A stretch of 64,000 bases of DNA. It comes from CAZKWG01 sp964615375. GTDB lineage: Bacteria > Myxococcota_A > UBA796 > CAZKWG01. Positions 42,629 to 50,877 of the stretch are shown here, in pieces; within the stretch, counting starts at the first letter, position 1, and every line of letters begins with the position of its first letter. Where the stretch lies: the NCBI GenBank assembly GCA_964615375.1, contig CAZTOW010000026.1:1-64000 (forward strand), read 5' to 3'. The notes below the pieces were generated by a model. That model searched no databases, was not told where the DNA came from, and saw only the letters and a program-made list of their open reading frames with translations. A program made the position numbers and the translations under genes.

Positions 42629-43621
42629 ATGGCAGGCTCGAGGATCCTGGTGGTCGGCGGCGCTGGATACATCGGAGGCGTGTGCGCGCGGGCCCTCGCG
42701 CGCGCCGGACACGACGTCGTCACCTATGACGACCTGTCTACCGGCTTCGCCGAGGCGGTGACCGGCCCGCTGGTGCGCGCGGACCTTCGCGACAACGACA
42801 CGCTCCGTCGGACGCTGCGCGAGGGGCGCTTCGACGCCGTCATGCACTTCGCCTCGCGCATCGCCGTGGGCGAGAGCGTGCGGAAGCCGACGATGTACTA
42901 CGGCGTGAACGTGGCCGGGACGATCACGCTGCTGGAAGCCATGGCGGACGCGGGCGTGCGCGCCCTGGTCTTCTCGTCGAGCGCGGCGGTCTACGGCGAG
43001 CCGCGCGAGCTGCCCATCCCCGAGGAGCACCCGATGGCCCCGGTGAGCCCCTACGGGCGCACCAAGGCCATGGTCGAGGAGATGCTGGCCGACAGCCGAG
43101 CCGCGGAGGGGCTGCGCTCCGCCTCGCTGCGCTACTTCAACGCGGCGGGCGCCACCGAGGACGGCTGGCTCGGCGAGGCGCACCAGCCCGAGACCCACCT
43201 CATCCCGCTGGCCATCGGGGCGGCGCTGGGCCGGCGCCCTCCCCTCTCCGTCTTCGGCGACGACTACGAGACCCGCGACGGCACCTGCGTGCGCGACTAC
43301 ATCCACGTCGAGGATCTGGCGGCGGCCCACCTGCTGGCGCTGGACCAGCTGCTTCAGGGCTCACCCGGCGGGAGCTGGAACGTGGGCACCGGCAGCGGAT
43401 CGACGGTCTACGAGGTGCTGGACGCCGTCGAGGCGACGCTGGGCGCCCCGGTCCCGCGCGAGGTGGCCCCGCGTCGGCCGGGCGATCCCCCCGCGCTGGT
43501 GGCGAAGGCGGATCGGATCCGCGCCGAGCTCGGCTGGGAGCCGCGGATCTCCGGCATCGACCGCATCGTGGCGGACGCCTGCCGCTGGGCCCGAGCCCCC
43601 CGCTACGGCCTCAGTACGTGA
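42629..43621 (+). CDS. galE: UDP-glucose 4-epimerase
   Basis: A 330-residue short-chain dehydrogenase-type epimerase that interconverts UDP-glucose and UDP-galactose for surface polysaccharide. It shows the NAD site VVGGAGYIGG, HFASRIAVGESV, the catalytic SSSAAVYG and YGRTK (Tyr-x-x-x-Lys), and the GalE-type RYFNAAGA and CVRDYIHVEDLA. The start could also be ATG 42596, which has a better-spaced AGGA but adds 11 residues before the normal family N-terminus. It is divergent from ftsK. The stop overlaps the convergent barrel gene by 11 nt. Confidence 0.93.
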   Translation: MAGSRILVVGGAGYIGGVCARALARAGHDVVTYDDLSTGFAEAVTGPLVRADLRDNDTLRRTLREGRFDAVMHFASRIAVGESVRKPTMYYGVNVAGTITLLEAMADAGVRALVFSSSAAVYGEPRELPIPEEHPMAPVSPYGRTKAMVEEMLADSRAAEGLRSASLRYFNAAGATEDGWLGEAHQPETHLIPLAIGAALGRRPPLSVFGDDYETRDGTCVRDYIHVEDLAAAHLLALDQLLQGSPGGSWNVGTGSGSTVYEVLDAVEATLGAPVPREVAPRRPGDPPALVAKADRIRAELGWEPRISGIDRIVADACRWARAPRYGLST

Positions 43622-44945
43622 GCGTCGCGCCGAAGACGGCCGTGAGGTTCTGGTAGTCGACCCCGGGCGAGGAGCCGTCCACGTTGGTCCGGCTCGCGTA
43701 GATCACGCCGCCGCCGAGATCCAGGAAGCGGGCGAGCTCCCAGGCCAGGTCGACCCGACCGCGGAGGAAGGTGTCGGAGCGGTTGATGTCGCCGACATAG
43801 TCTTCCGTGCGGAAGTTCATCTCCCCCAGCACCTTCAGCTTGTCGAAGTAGCGACCTTCGTAGCGGCCGAAGAAGTTGAGGTAGTTCACGTAGTTCGTGA
43901 AGTAGACGTCCGAGAATTCCTTGCGGACGCCGCCCGTCAGCGCGTGGTTGTCCGTGGGCGCCCAGGTGAGCTCCGCCACCGCCAGCAGCCCGTCGGGGAA
44001 GCCCTTGAGGTCCTGAGCCAGACCGGCTGTGTCCACGGTGCCCGTCGCGGCGTCGATGACCGACTGCTCATCGGCCAGGAGCTGGCCGTAGCCGGCCATC
44101 AGCGCCACCTGGACCCGATCGGTCACGCGGCCCTTGATGCCCGTGGTCGCCCGGAACTGGAAGCCGTCCGGCAGGCCCGTGACCGCGCCGTTGTCGTCGG
44201 TGCGGGCGTTGGGCGTCCAGCTGTAGCTCTCCGCGCTCGCGTCCAGCACCACCGCCGTCTTCGGGAAGAAGCGCCACTGGGCGTTCAGGTTCGGGCCGAA
44301 GCCGAGCTTGGTGTTCGCGGCGGGCTCATCGCCCTCGACCGACGCCTCCGGGAAAGCGTAGCGGTCGACGTCGACGTGCCCACCCACGTTCACCGAGAGC
44401 GCCCCGCCGGGGTGCACCGCGATCATCGCGAGCGTCTTGTTGGAGAGCCTCCGCAGGTTCGAGTCCGTGGGCACGATGGCGTTCGGGTCATCGTTGTTGC
44501 CCACGTCCGCGGCGCGCGCGCGGTTGCGCAGGTCCTCGGAGAGCTTGAAGCCGACCACCGCGTCCGGGAGGATGTTCATCCCCAGCAGGACGTCGAAGTC
44601 GCCGTAGCGGTTGAGGTTCTGCGTCTCCTGGGTCAGGTACTGGCGCATGGTCCAGCCCGCCCCCAGGCTCAGCTTCAAGTCCTCGGTGCCGTAGTTCAGC
44701 TCACCGGCCGGGCGGATGCGCAGGGCGAGGCCGGGATCCGGCTCGCTGCCCGTGCCGCCCTCTTCGAGGTAGGCGTTGGTCTGGAACTCGCCGGCCGCCT
44801 GGAGGGTGGGGACGATCTTCGCAGAGCCGAGCGTGATGTGATCCCCGGGCTCCGCTGCTGCGGTCCCCGGCGCCAGGAGCGCCACGAGCGGGGTGAGCGC
44901 GCTCGCGCACACCAGGCTTCTCAGCTTTCTCGATCTCGTGATCAT
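43611..44945 (-). CDS. Outer-membrane beta-barrel protein
   Basis: A 444-residue exported protein with signal peptide (LVCASALTPLVALLAPGTAAA). The mature chain is a run of amphipathic strands (ELNYGTEDLKLSLGAGWTM, QWRFFPKTAVVLDASAESYSW, LLAVAELTWAPTDNHALTGGVR, RVDLAWELARFLDLGGGVIYA) and ends in the aromatic residue of ATLTY, the usual Bam signal. It lies downstream of the Glt-like genes on the same strand, separated by a small secreted protein, and could be an outer-membrane partner like GltA/B/H or NfsA/B. That link is positional only. Confidence 0.7.
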   Translation of the reverse strand: MITRSRKLRSLVCASALTPLVALLAPGTAAAEPGDHITLGSAKIVPTLQAAGEFQTNAYLEEGGTGSEPDPGLALRIRPAGELNYGTEDLKLSLGAGWTMRQYLTQETQNLNRYGDFDVLLGMNILPDAVVGFKLSEDLRNRARAADVGNNDDPNAIVPTDSNLRRLSNKTLAMIAVHPGGALSVNVGGHVDVDRYAFPEASVEGDEPAANTKLGFGPNLNAQWRFFPKTAVVLDASAESYSWTPNARTDDNGAVTGLPDGFQFRATTGIKGRVTDRVQVALMAGYGQLLADEQSVIDAATGTVDTAGLAQDLKGFPDGLLAVAELTWAPTDNHALTGGVRKEFSDVYFTNYVNYLNFFGRYEGRYFDKLKVLGEMNFRTEDYVGDINRSDTFLRGRVDLAWELARFLDLGGGVIYASRTNVDGSSPGVDYQNLTAVFGATLTY

Positions 44946-45050
44946 CAGTCCTGTCCCTGGAACGCCAGCTCAGCAGAACCCGCCTCTACATTCCCGCTTC
45001 CACACTGCCGCGAGACCGGACGCCTGCGCGCCGTCCCCCCTCCCTGCCGC

Positions 45051-45602
45051 CTACTGATAAGGCGTCACCTGGGATGGATCATCCCCCGTGTCCAGAACGC
45101 TGGCGAGATCACCGAGATCATCGTCGCCAGTGCCGTCGTCGCTGCTGTCGCGAACGACCTCGTTCGTGCTGTCCGAGCGGTCGCTCAGGCAGCCCATGGC
45201 CTCGGCCAGGAACTGGTCCACCATGCCCGCAGCCACCGTGATCTTGCGATACTCGGCGGCGGCGCGCTGCGGGTTGTTGCTGGCGAGGGCCTCCTGCACC
45301 GCGTTGCGCGAGAGCATGGAGACGTCCACGAGCGCGCGGCTGGCGGCGAGTTTGTCGCGGACGCACTGAATGGCGTCCGCCTCCCCGCGCTCCTCGGCCT
45401 TCTTGAGGAGCTCCTGGATCTGGTTGACCATGCCGCGCATCTTGTCGATGCTCGCGGAGGCCGCCGCGAGGAGCTCCTTCGGAGACTTCTGCGCGGCCTC
45501 GGGGACGGACGTGGTCGGGGCCTGAGCCTGAGCGCTACCGCCACTCCAGCCGAGAAAAACCAGCATCAGAGCTACGAAGCTGCGGTTGCGCATGGTGTTC
45601 AT
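45051..45602 (-). CDS. Small secreted helical protein, unknown function
   Basis: A 183-residue exported protein with signal MRNRSFVALMLVFLGWSGGSAQA. The mature part is mostly helical (LLAAASASIDKMRGMVNQIQELLKKAEERG) with two cysteines, and the C-terminus is acidic (DDGTGDDDLGDLASVLDTGDD). The start at 45602 has AGGAGG nine bases upstream, and a promoter with an internal dyad precedes it. It lies between the outer-membrane barrel gene and the GltG-like gene on the same strand. It matches no family I recognise. Confidence 0.65.
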   Translation of the reverse strand: MNTMRNRSFVALMLVFLGWSGGSAQAQAPTTSVPEAAQKSPKELLAAASASIDKMRGMVNQIQELLKKAEERGEADAIQCVRDKLAASRALVDVSMLSRNAVQEALASNNPQRAAAEYRKITVAAGMVDQFLAEAMGCLSDRSDSTNEVVRDSSDDGTGDDDLGDLASVLDTGDDPSQVTPYQ

Positions 45603-45628
45603 CGGTACAGCCCTCCTGGCCGCGGGTC

Positions 45629-45657
45629 ACGGTACCATGACCTCTCAGGTCCGTCAA
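45629..45657 (-). promoter_or_regulatory. Promoter with operator-like dyad for the small secreted protein
   Basis: Reading the minus strand: TTGACG (45657-45652), 17-bp spacer, TACCGT (45634-45629). The spacer contains the perfect dyad GACCT-N3-AGGTC (45639-45651), a position where a repressor would block polymerase. It lies 27-55 bp before the ATG. Confidence 0.5.
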
Positions 45658-45771
45658 CGCGACGGCCCTGGGCAGACGTGGCACTCACCCTTACATCGCT
45701 TACCGTACCGCCGCCAGCGCCGGCTGGTGTCAGAGACCTGCAAAACCTCATGACGCCATGGGGGAGGGGCA

Positions 45772-47145
45772 TCAGCCGGTGGACAGGGAGAAGGGCAGGT
45801 AGAGGTCCATGCTGACGCCCTGGTCGAAGCGCCAGGTCTTCACGCGGCCGATCACGCAGGTCTCGAGCCCCCTGTCGCCCGTGCCGTTCTCCTCGATGCC
45901 CACGCTGGTGACGCGGCCGGCGTTGACGCTGATCGCCACCATGAGGCGCCCGGTCAGCGAGGGGTTCTCCTTCAGGCGCTGCTCGTAGCAGGCCTGCACC
46001 TGGGTGCCGTAGCGCGAGACGTCCTTCTTGACCTGCGCCACGTCGCCCTCACCCTGGGCCTCCACGGCGCCCATGTCGGAGCGCGCGCGGACCTTGGTGG
46101 CCGGGCCGGAGCCCACGTTGGCGCTGCCGCCGCCGCCGCGACCGAGCTCACCGATGCTCGCGTCCGCGCGCCCGCCGCCGGCCGTGGCGCCCTTGACGCC
46201 CATGGCCGAGGTCGCGATCTCCGCGCCGCTCACGTTGGCCAGCGAGTCCTTCAGCGAGGCGCCCACGGCGTCCTGATCGGAGAACACGTCCACGACCGTG
46301 TCGCCCGAGGCCGTCTCGCCGCGGGTCCCGAGGATGCCCAGCAGCAGCTTGGACTGCATGACGGCGTCGGCCTCGCGCTGGCGCTTGGCGGCCTCCGCGG
46401 CGGCCTTCTCCTCGGCGGTCATCTCGCGCTTCGGGGTGGCCTCCTTCGGCTGGTCGTCCTCCTTGGGCTTGTCCTCCTCCTTCTTGGCCTTCTGGCCGTC
46501 GTCCACGACCGTCGCGGCCTCCTCGGTGGGAGGAGCGGGCGGCGGGATGACCAGCTCGACCAGGCGAGGCGGGATGTCCTCGAGCGTGATCTCGCGGATC
46601 TCCGTGTTGTAGACGAAGACCATCAGCACCGCGGCCAGGGTCGTGAACACGCCGAGGAAGGCGTAGAAGACGGCGTCGTCTTCCTCGATCAGCTTCGGCC
46701 GGAAGTCCTTGCCGGCGAGCTGGCGCATCGACTCCAGCGGGGCCGGGACGAACTGGAAGAGGAAGGTGACGTCGCCGATCGAGATCTTGCCGCGGCTCTT
46801 CTCGTCGAGCTGCAGCGCCCACTGACCGGCCTTGCCCTTGGCCTGCCCGCTCTTGCGGAAGTCCTCGAGCCCCTGGACCTTGTCGCCGACGGACAGCTTG
46901 CCGTCCATCTTCTCGACGAAGTTCAGCGTATAGCCGCCCTTCTTGTCCACCTGGAAGAGCACGAAGCGGGCGGGCACGACCTTCGTGGCGAAGGGGAAGG
47001 TGCTCTTGGGGCCGTCACCGATGGTGACGTTCTCGCCGGCGCGGATGATGCGCTCGTCGACGACCTTGCCCTCCTTCACCATGCCGATGCGCAGGACCTT
47101 GAGCTGGTCCTGCTGGAGGAGCTGCTGTTGTTGCTTGTCGGCCAT
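45772..47145 (-). CDS. GltG/AgmX-like FHA, TM and TonB-like C-terminal domain protein
   Basis: A 457-residue inner-membrane protein. Residues 15-150 form an FHA-like beta domain (ERIIRAGENVTIGDGPKSTF), followed by a transmembrane helix (FYAFLGVFTTLAAVLMVFVY), a Pro/Lys/Glu-rich periplasmic span (PPAPPTEEAATVV, KKEEDKPKEDDQPKE) and a C-terminal TonB-like domain with a disulphide-capable pair (QVQACYEQRLKENPSLTGRLMVAISVN, LETCVIGRVKTWRF). This order matches GltG/PglI of the Myxococcus gliding complex, where the TonB-like part crosses the periplasm from a TolQR-type motor. It lies 218 bp after the second TolR-like gene. Confidence 0.82.
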   Translation of the reverse strand: MADKQQQQLLQQDQLKVLRIGMVKEGKVVDERIIRAGENVTIGDGPKSTFPFATKVVPARFVLFQVDKKGGYTLNFVEKMDGKLSVGDKVQGLEDFRKSGQAKGKAGQWALQLDEKSRGKISIGDVTFLFQFVPAPLESMRQLAGKDFRPKLIEEDDAVFYAFLGVFTTLAAVLMVFVYNTEIREITLEDIPPRLVELVIPPPAPPTEEAATVVDDGQKAKKEEDKPKEDDQPKEATPKREMTAEEKAAAEAAKRQREADAVMQSKLLLGILGTRGETASGDTVVDVFSDQDAVGASLKDSLANVSGAEIATSAMGVKGATAGGGRADASIGELGRGGGGSANVGSGPATKVRARSDMGAVEAQGEGDVAQVKKDVSRYGTQVQACYEQRLKENPSLTGRLMVAISVNAGRVTSVGIEENGTGDRGLETCVIGRVKTWRFDQGVSMDLYLPFSLSTG

Positions 47146-47363
47146 GCGTCCCAGCCCTCACCTTGACCATCGGAACGGCGAAGCGATCTACGCCCCGTCT
47201 ACTCGTACTCCGAAAACGCCACAGACGCCACGCGGAGCCGCGCGAGCGCGGCCCGAGATGGCCCTGGTTCAGGGGAATCCTGACCCAGTCCCGAGGAGAA
47301 GGATTGCAAAGTTTTTGTGTGGTCGTGTCATGACGTGTTCTTTGCACCTGAAAAGCCAGCTTT
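47146..47363 (-). other. 218-bp intergenic region before the GltG-like gene
   Basis: Unlike its neighbours this stretch is locally AT-richer (around 47290-47370) and contains the 8-bp palindrome GTCATGAC. It probably holds the GltG-like promoter, but no convincing -35/-10 pair was found. No open reading frame or RNA gene is supported. Confidence 0.3.
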
Positions 47364-47891
47364 CTAATCGCGCCCATACACGACGAACTGAAACTCGCCG
47401 AAGCCCGCCTGACCGGCGGTGAGCATCAGGTCGCGGACGAGGGCGTAGGGCATGCGGCGGTCACACTGGAGCAGAAGGCGTCCTTTGAAGGCGTGGTCCT
47501 CTCGCCCGGTGCGCTCGGCGAGAGCCCGCGCGGTCATGGCCTTCGCCCGCAACACCTCGAGGAGGGGGAGCACCGTGGCGCCGTCGCGCGCGCTCTCGGG
47601 GATCTCCCATCGGGTGCTGCCGGGTCGCTGCTCGTCGGGCGTGGACAGCAGGTCCAGCACCTTCTGGCCGTCCACCAGGAGCTCCCCCCGGGTGAGGACC
47701 ACGTTCACGGCCAGCTCGACCGGGGCCTCGGCGCTGGAGAGCGGCAGCGTGAGCTCCTCGCTCGGCGCGATGGAGACGTCGGAGGTGGCCAGCGTGCTCA
47801 GCAGGAAGGTCAGGATGATGGTGAAGAGGTCCATCATCGAGGTCAGGTTGAGATCGGTGCGCTCAGCCCGGCGCCGGGAGCGGCGGACCAT
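47364..47891 (-). CDS. TolR/ExbD-like motor protein with conserved Asp
   Basis: A 175-residue inner-membrane protein: a basic N-terminus (MVRRSRRRAERT), one transmembrane helix LTSMMDLFTIILTFLLSTLA with the proton-channel Asp at residue 21, and a periplasmic domain ending QFVVYGRD. TolR/ExbD/MotB relatives use this Asp to harvest proton motive force together with TolQ/ExbB. It resembles AglS/AglQ of the Myxococcus gliding motor. It is the last gene of the tightly packed cluster, 2 bp after the second TolR-like gene. Confidence 0.88.
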   Translation of the reverse strand: MVRRSRRRAERTDLNLTSMMDLFTIILTFLLSTLATSDVSIAPSEELTLPLSSAEAPVELAVNVVLTRGELLVDGQKVLDLLSTPDEQRPGSTRWEIPESARDGATVLPLLEVLRAKAMTARALAERTGREDHAFKGRLLLQCDRRMPYALVRDLMLTAGQAGFGEFQFVVYGRD

Positions 47892-47893
47892 GG

Positions 47894-48436
47894 TCAGAGC
47901 GGGCCGCTGGCGAGGACGACGCGGGGGAAGAGCGCGCGCGGGCGGCCGTCGAGGCCTCGCGCGCCCCGGTCGGCCCGGCTCGCGTCCATCGCGGCGACGA
48001 TGACCTCATACGGCAGGTCGTCCTCCGGCAGGAGGAGCAGATCCTCCTCCTCGGGCCAGGCGTCCTTGATCCGCGAGAGCGTGGCGGTGAGCCCGCGCCA
48101 GTCGTAGCTGTCCACCGAGGTGCAGGCCCCGGCGCAGGGGAGCGTGGGCGGGCGGGAGAGCGGCGCCTCCGCGGGCGCGCCCTGCGGGTAGACGACAGGG
48201 TCCGCGCCGGCGATCGTGATGCCGCGCGACCCGAGGATCACCAGCAGCGTGACCGCGTCCTCCGAGCCCTCCGCGGGGTCGCCCGGGGCCGCGAGCACCG
48301 GGGCCAGCGTGTCGATGGCGCTCAGGTGGACGAACTGGGTGGTCATCAGCAGGAAGGGGATCAGGATCGAGACGAGGTTCATCACGGGCAGGATGCTGAT
48401 CTCGCCCTCGCCCCCGCGACGCGGCGCGGGCTTCAC
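47894..48436 (-). CDS. TolR/ExbD-like protein with Asn at the motor position
   Basis: A 180-residue relative of TolR/ExbD. After a short basic N-terminus comes the membrane helix ISILPVMNLVSILIPFLLMT. Aligned to the TolR pattern (N-x-x-P-L-L-D), the motor Asp position is Asn20 (codon AAC). The periplasmic domain is long, with a possible disulphide in LPCAGACTS. GTG 48436 overlaps the TolQ-like stop as GTGA; a longer frame to 49060 is a shadow. It probably pairs with the neighbouring Asp-bearing copy in one motor, an inference. Confidence 0.85.
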   Translation of the reverse strand: MKPAPRRGGEGEISILPVMNLVSILIPFLLMTTQFVHLSAIDTLAPVLAAPGDPAEGSEDAVTLLVILGSRGITIAGADPVVYPQGAPAEAPLSRPPTLPCAGACTSVDSYDWRGLTATLSRIKDAWPEEEDLLLLPEDDLPYEVIVAAMDASRADRGARGLDGRPRALFPRVVLASGPL

Positions 48437-49107
48437 CCGCTCTGCCGCTCGGCCGGGGCGGGCTCGCTCATCACGCCAGCCTTCCGCCGCGCCTTCAGCA
48501 GGTTGACCGTCTTCAGCGCGAACTGGTCGATGTCGTCCTGGATCTTCCAGGTGCGGGACTGCACGAAGCTGTGCAGGACCAGGGTGGGGATGGCGACCAC
48601 GAGGCCGGCGAAGGTGGTGTACATCGCCACGGCGATGCCGCCGGCCAGCAGGCTCTGCTTGGTCTCCGCGGACGCCCGCGCCACGGCGTCGAAGGAGAGG
48701 ATGAGCCCCTGGATGGTGCCCAGCAGCCCGGTGAGCGTGGCCACGTTGGCCAGCATGGGCAGGAAGTTCGTCCGCTTGGAGAGGGCGGGGGTGACCTCCA
48801 GGATGGTCTCGTTCACCGCGCTCTCGATCTCGTCGTCCGGGCTGTCCGCCCGGGTGAGCCCGGCCTTCAGCACGCGCGGGAGGGCGGCGTTCGGCTCCGA
48901 GTTGCAGAGCCGGATGGCGCGGTCGATGTTGTTGGCCAGGATCAACTTCTGGATCTGCGCCATGAACACCGAGCCGTTGATCGCGGCGCGGAACCAGATG
49001 TAGTAGAGGCGCTCCGCGCCGATGGCCATGGAGAAGACCGCAAAGATGAGGATGGGCCACATGAAGGCCCCTCCCCTCTGCATCGCGCTGGCCAGGAAGT
49101 CGAGCAT
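48433..49107 (-). CDS. TolQ/ExbB/AglR-like proton channel protein
   Basis: A 224-residue inner-membrane protein with three helices: AFMWPILIFAVFSMAIGAERL, FLPMLANVATLTGLLGTIQGLIL and SLLAGGIAVAMYTTFAGLVVAIPTL. The GLLGT and AMYTTFAGLVVAIP patterns are the MotA/TolQ/ExbB signature. It forms the pentameric stator-like channel around TolR-type dimers. Two TolR-like genes follow, overlapping or nearly touching. The combination with TPR proteins and a GltG-like protein points to an Agl-Glt or Nfs-type machine rather than to Tol-Pal, since no tolB or pal lies here. Confidence 0.9.
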   Translation of the reverse strand: MLDFLASAMQRGGAFMWPILIFAVFSMAIGAERLYYIWFRAAINGSVFMAQIQKLILANNIDRAIRLCNSEPNAALPRVLKAGLTRADSPDDEIESAVNETILEVTPALSKRTNFLPMLANVATLTGLLGTIQGLILSFDAVARASAETKQSLLAGGIAVAMYTTFAGLVVAIPTLVLHSFVQSRTWKIQDDIDQFALKTVNLLKARRKAGVMSEPAPAERQSG

Positions 49108-49111
49108 CCGG

Positions 49112-49345
49112 TCAGAAAGGCTTCTCTTCGGCGCTCTCGACGATCTTCGGGATGAAGGACTCGCGGAGCTCGAGGTCGTACTCGGGGTTGAGGTTCTGCC
49201 GGGTCACGAAGATCGTGATCTCCGGCTTCTGGACCTTGCCCTTGACCTCGAAGTCGTCGAGGACCAGGCGGCGCGACTGGGCGCTGGCGAGGCCGAGGAC
49301 GGCGACGAGGAGTCCGAGGATCAGGACGCGGAGGCGAAGGTTCAT
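49112..49345 (-). CDS. Small periplasmic protein in the GltF position
   Basis: A 77-residue exported protein: signal helix MNLRLRVLILGLLVAVLGLASA, then SRRLVLDDFEVKGKVQKPEI and a charged end (RESFIPKIVESAEEKPF). ATG 49345 is preferred over the upstream TTG at 49351 because GGGGAGG lies six bases before it; this site overlaps the stop codon of the preceding lipoprotein gene. It lies between the TPR lipoprotein and the TolQ-like gene, the place where small periplasmic GltF-like components occur. No domain is recognised. Confidence 0.7.
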   Translation of the reverse strand: MNLRLRVLILGLLVAVLGLASAQSRRLVLDDFEVKGKVQKPEITIFVTRQNLNPEYDLELRESFIPKIVESAEEKPF

Positions 49346-49347
49346 GA

Positions 49348-50877
49348 TCAACCTCCCCAGGGGCTGTCGCCGGTGGGCTGGGAGCCGTCCTGCGGGGCCG
49401 GCTCGGTGGGCGCGGGCTGCTCGGTAGGCGCGGGCTGCTCGGTAGGCGCGGGCTGCTCAGGCGTGGTGGTGCCCCAGGGGGAGCCCTCGGGCGCGGGCGT
49501 GGGCGTGGGCGTCGTGCCGTCCGGCGCGGGCGTCGTGCCGTCGGGCGCGGGCGTCGTCCCGCCGTTCTGCTGGGCCTCGCGCGCCTTGCGCTCCTCCTCG
49601 GCCTTCTGCTCCTCTTCCCAGCGCTTGCGGTTGGCCTCGTCCTCGGCGGCCAGGCGCGCGCGCTCGGCCTCGCGGGCCTCACGCTCCTTGCGGCGCTTGT
49701 CGCGCTCGAGCTGCGCCTCGAACTTCTTCTTCTGCTCGCGGATGTCCTTCTCCCAGGCGTCGGCCAGAGCCAGGTCGCGGCCGCCGGAGTCCCGGTACTT
49801 CTGGATGTTCGCCAGCGCCTCGTCGTACTGCTTGAGCGGTCCACCCTGCAGCACGGCCAGGTTCATGTAGGGATCGGGGTTCTCGCGGTCCAGGGCCAGC
49901 GTGCGCTCGTACTGGGCCTTCGCGTCGTCGTAGCGCCCGAGCCCGCGGTAGGCGATGCCCAGGTTCATGACGATGGCGGGGTTCTCCGGCTCCAGGTTGC
50001 GGGCGCGCTCCAGATACTCGGCCGCCGCGGCCCAGTCCCGGTTGTCCAGCCGGTCGTTCGCCAGGAACATCAGGCTGGCCACCAGCTTCGGGTCGAGCTG
50101 CAGCGAGCGCTCCAGCTCTTGACGGGCGAGGGCGACGTCCCCGCGCAGCAGGTAGACCTTGCCCAGGTTGCAGTGGAGCAGCGCGTTGCTGTCCGCGCCC
50201 GGGATCGTCAGCGCCTTCTGGTAGATGAAGAGCGCCAGGTCGATCTTCTGCTGGTCCACGTAGACCAGGCCCAGGTTGTTGTAGGCGTCCACGTTGTTGG
50301 CGTTCTTGATGAGCGCCGCCTTGGCCTTGGAGATCGCCTCGTCGTAGCGCCCCTGCTTGCGCAGGACGCCGATGATGCCGACGATGAGCTTGTCGTTCTC
50401 CGGCGCGTAGCGCAGCCCGGACTCGTAGCTGGCCAGGGCGCGGTTCAGCTCACCGGAGCGCTCGGCGAGCGCGCCCAGGTTCAGCCAGGCGTCGCCCAGC
50501 TTCGGATCCAGGTCCGTGGCCTGCATGTAGAGCTTGCGCGCCGCGTCCAGATCCCCGAGCGCCGCCGCGGCCACGCCGAGGTTGTAGGGGATCTCCGCCT
50601 GGTCCGGCTTCTCGCGACCCAGCTCGGTGAGGATGGCCTTCGCCTTCTGCACGCTCTCCACGTCGCCCTGACGCAGCAGCGTGGTGGCCTGGGCGAAGCG
50701 CTCCTCGAAGGTGGCGGGCGCGGGGGCCGTGGTCGTCCCGTCCGGGCTCACGGTCGAGCCGTCCGGCGAGGTGGGGCTCCCGAGATCCGGCGTGGCGTCG
50801 CCCGAGCTCGTCGTGTCGTCCTTCTTGGGACAGCCGACCAGGAGCAGGGCCAGCAGCGGGAGCGCGAGCGTCCTCAT
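49348..50877 (-). CDS. GltE-like TPR repeat lipoprotein
   Basis: A 509-residue outer-membrane-type lipoprotein: signal ending LLLVGC, a Thr/Ser/Pro tether, then about nine tetratricopeptide repeats (residues about 55-350; e.g. GDAWLNLGALAERSGELNRALASYESGL and NVDAYNNLGLVYVDQQKIDLALFIYQ). A long charged coiled coil follows (KFEAQLERDKRRKEREAREAERARL) and a repetitive Pro/Ala/Thr/Gln tail. The TPR lipoprotein next to a giant TPR protein and a TolQR pair matches GltE (AglT) beside GltD in Myxococcus. The ATG start overlaps the preceding stop by 4 nt. Confidence 0.85.
   Translation of the reverse strand: MRTLALPLLALLLVGCPKKDDTTSSGDATPDLGSPTSPDGSTVSPDGTTTAPAPATFEERFAQATTLLRQGDVESVQKAKAILTELGREKPDQAEIPYNLGVAAAALGDLDAARKLYMQATDLDPKLGDAWLNLGALAERSGELNRALASYESGLRYAPENDKLIVGIIGVLRKQGRYDEAISKAKAALIKNANNVDAYNNLGLVYVDQQKIDLALFIYQKALTIPGADSNALLHCNLGKVYLLRGDVALARQELERSLQLDPKLVASLMFLANDRLDNRDWAAAAEYLERARNLEPENPAIVMNLGIAYRGLGRYDDAKAQYERTLALDRENPDPYMNLAVLQGGPLKQYDEALANIQKYRDSGGRDLALADAWEKDIREQKKKFEAQLERDKRRKEREAREAERARLAAEDEANRKRWEEEQKAEEERKAREAQQNGGTTPAPDGTTPAPDGTTPTPTPAPEGSPWGTTTPEQPAPTEQPAPTEQPAPTEPAPQDGSQPTGDSPWGG
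49401..49454 (-). repeat. Three 18-bp tandem repeats in the TPR lipoprotein gene
   Basis: Units of GCTCGGT(G/A)GGCGCGGGCT at 49401-49418, 49419-49436 and 49437-49454 encode the repeated Pro-Ala-Pro-Thr-Glu-Gln tail. A second 21-bp repeat family (around 49509-49560) encodes the Gly-Thr-Thr-Pro-Ala-Pro-Asp segment. They are in frame and likely vary in number between strains. Confidence 0.7.

Noticed and set aside
45683..45699. TGGCACTCACCCTTACA as a possible sigma-54 promoter
   Set aside because: The GG and GC-type dinucleotides are one base too far apart, TTGC is absent, and no plus-strand gene follows.
47364..49107. Classic Tol-Pal system
   Set aside because: No tolA, tolB or pal follows; the neighbours are TPR proteins and a GltG-like protein, and two TolR-like genes are present.
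49401..49454. Short regularly spaced repeats that could suggest CRISPR
   Set aside because: Units are contiguous, in frame and coding; there are no spacers or cas genes.
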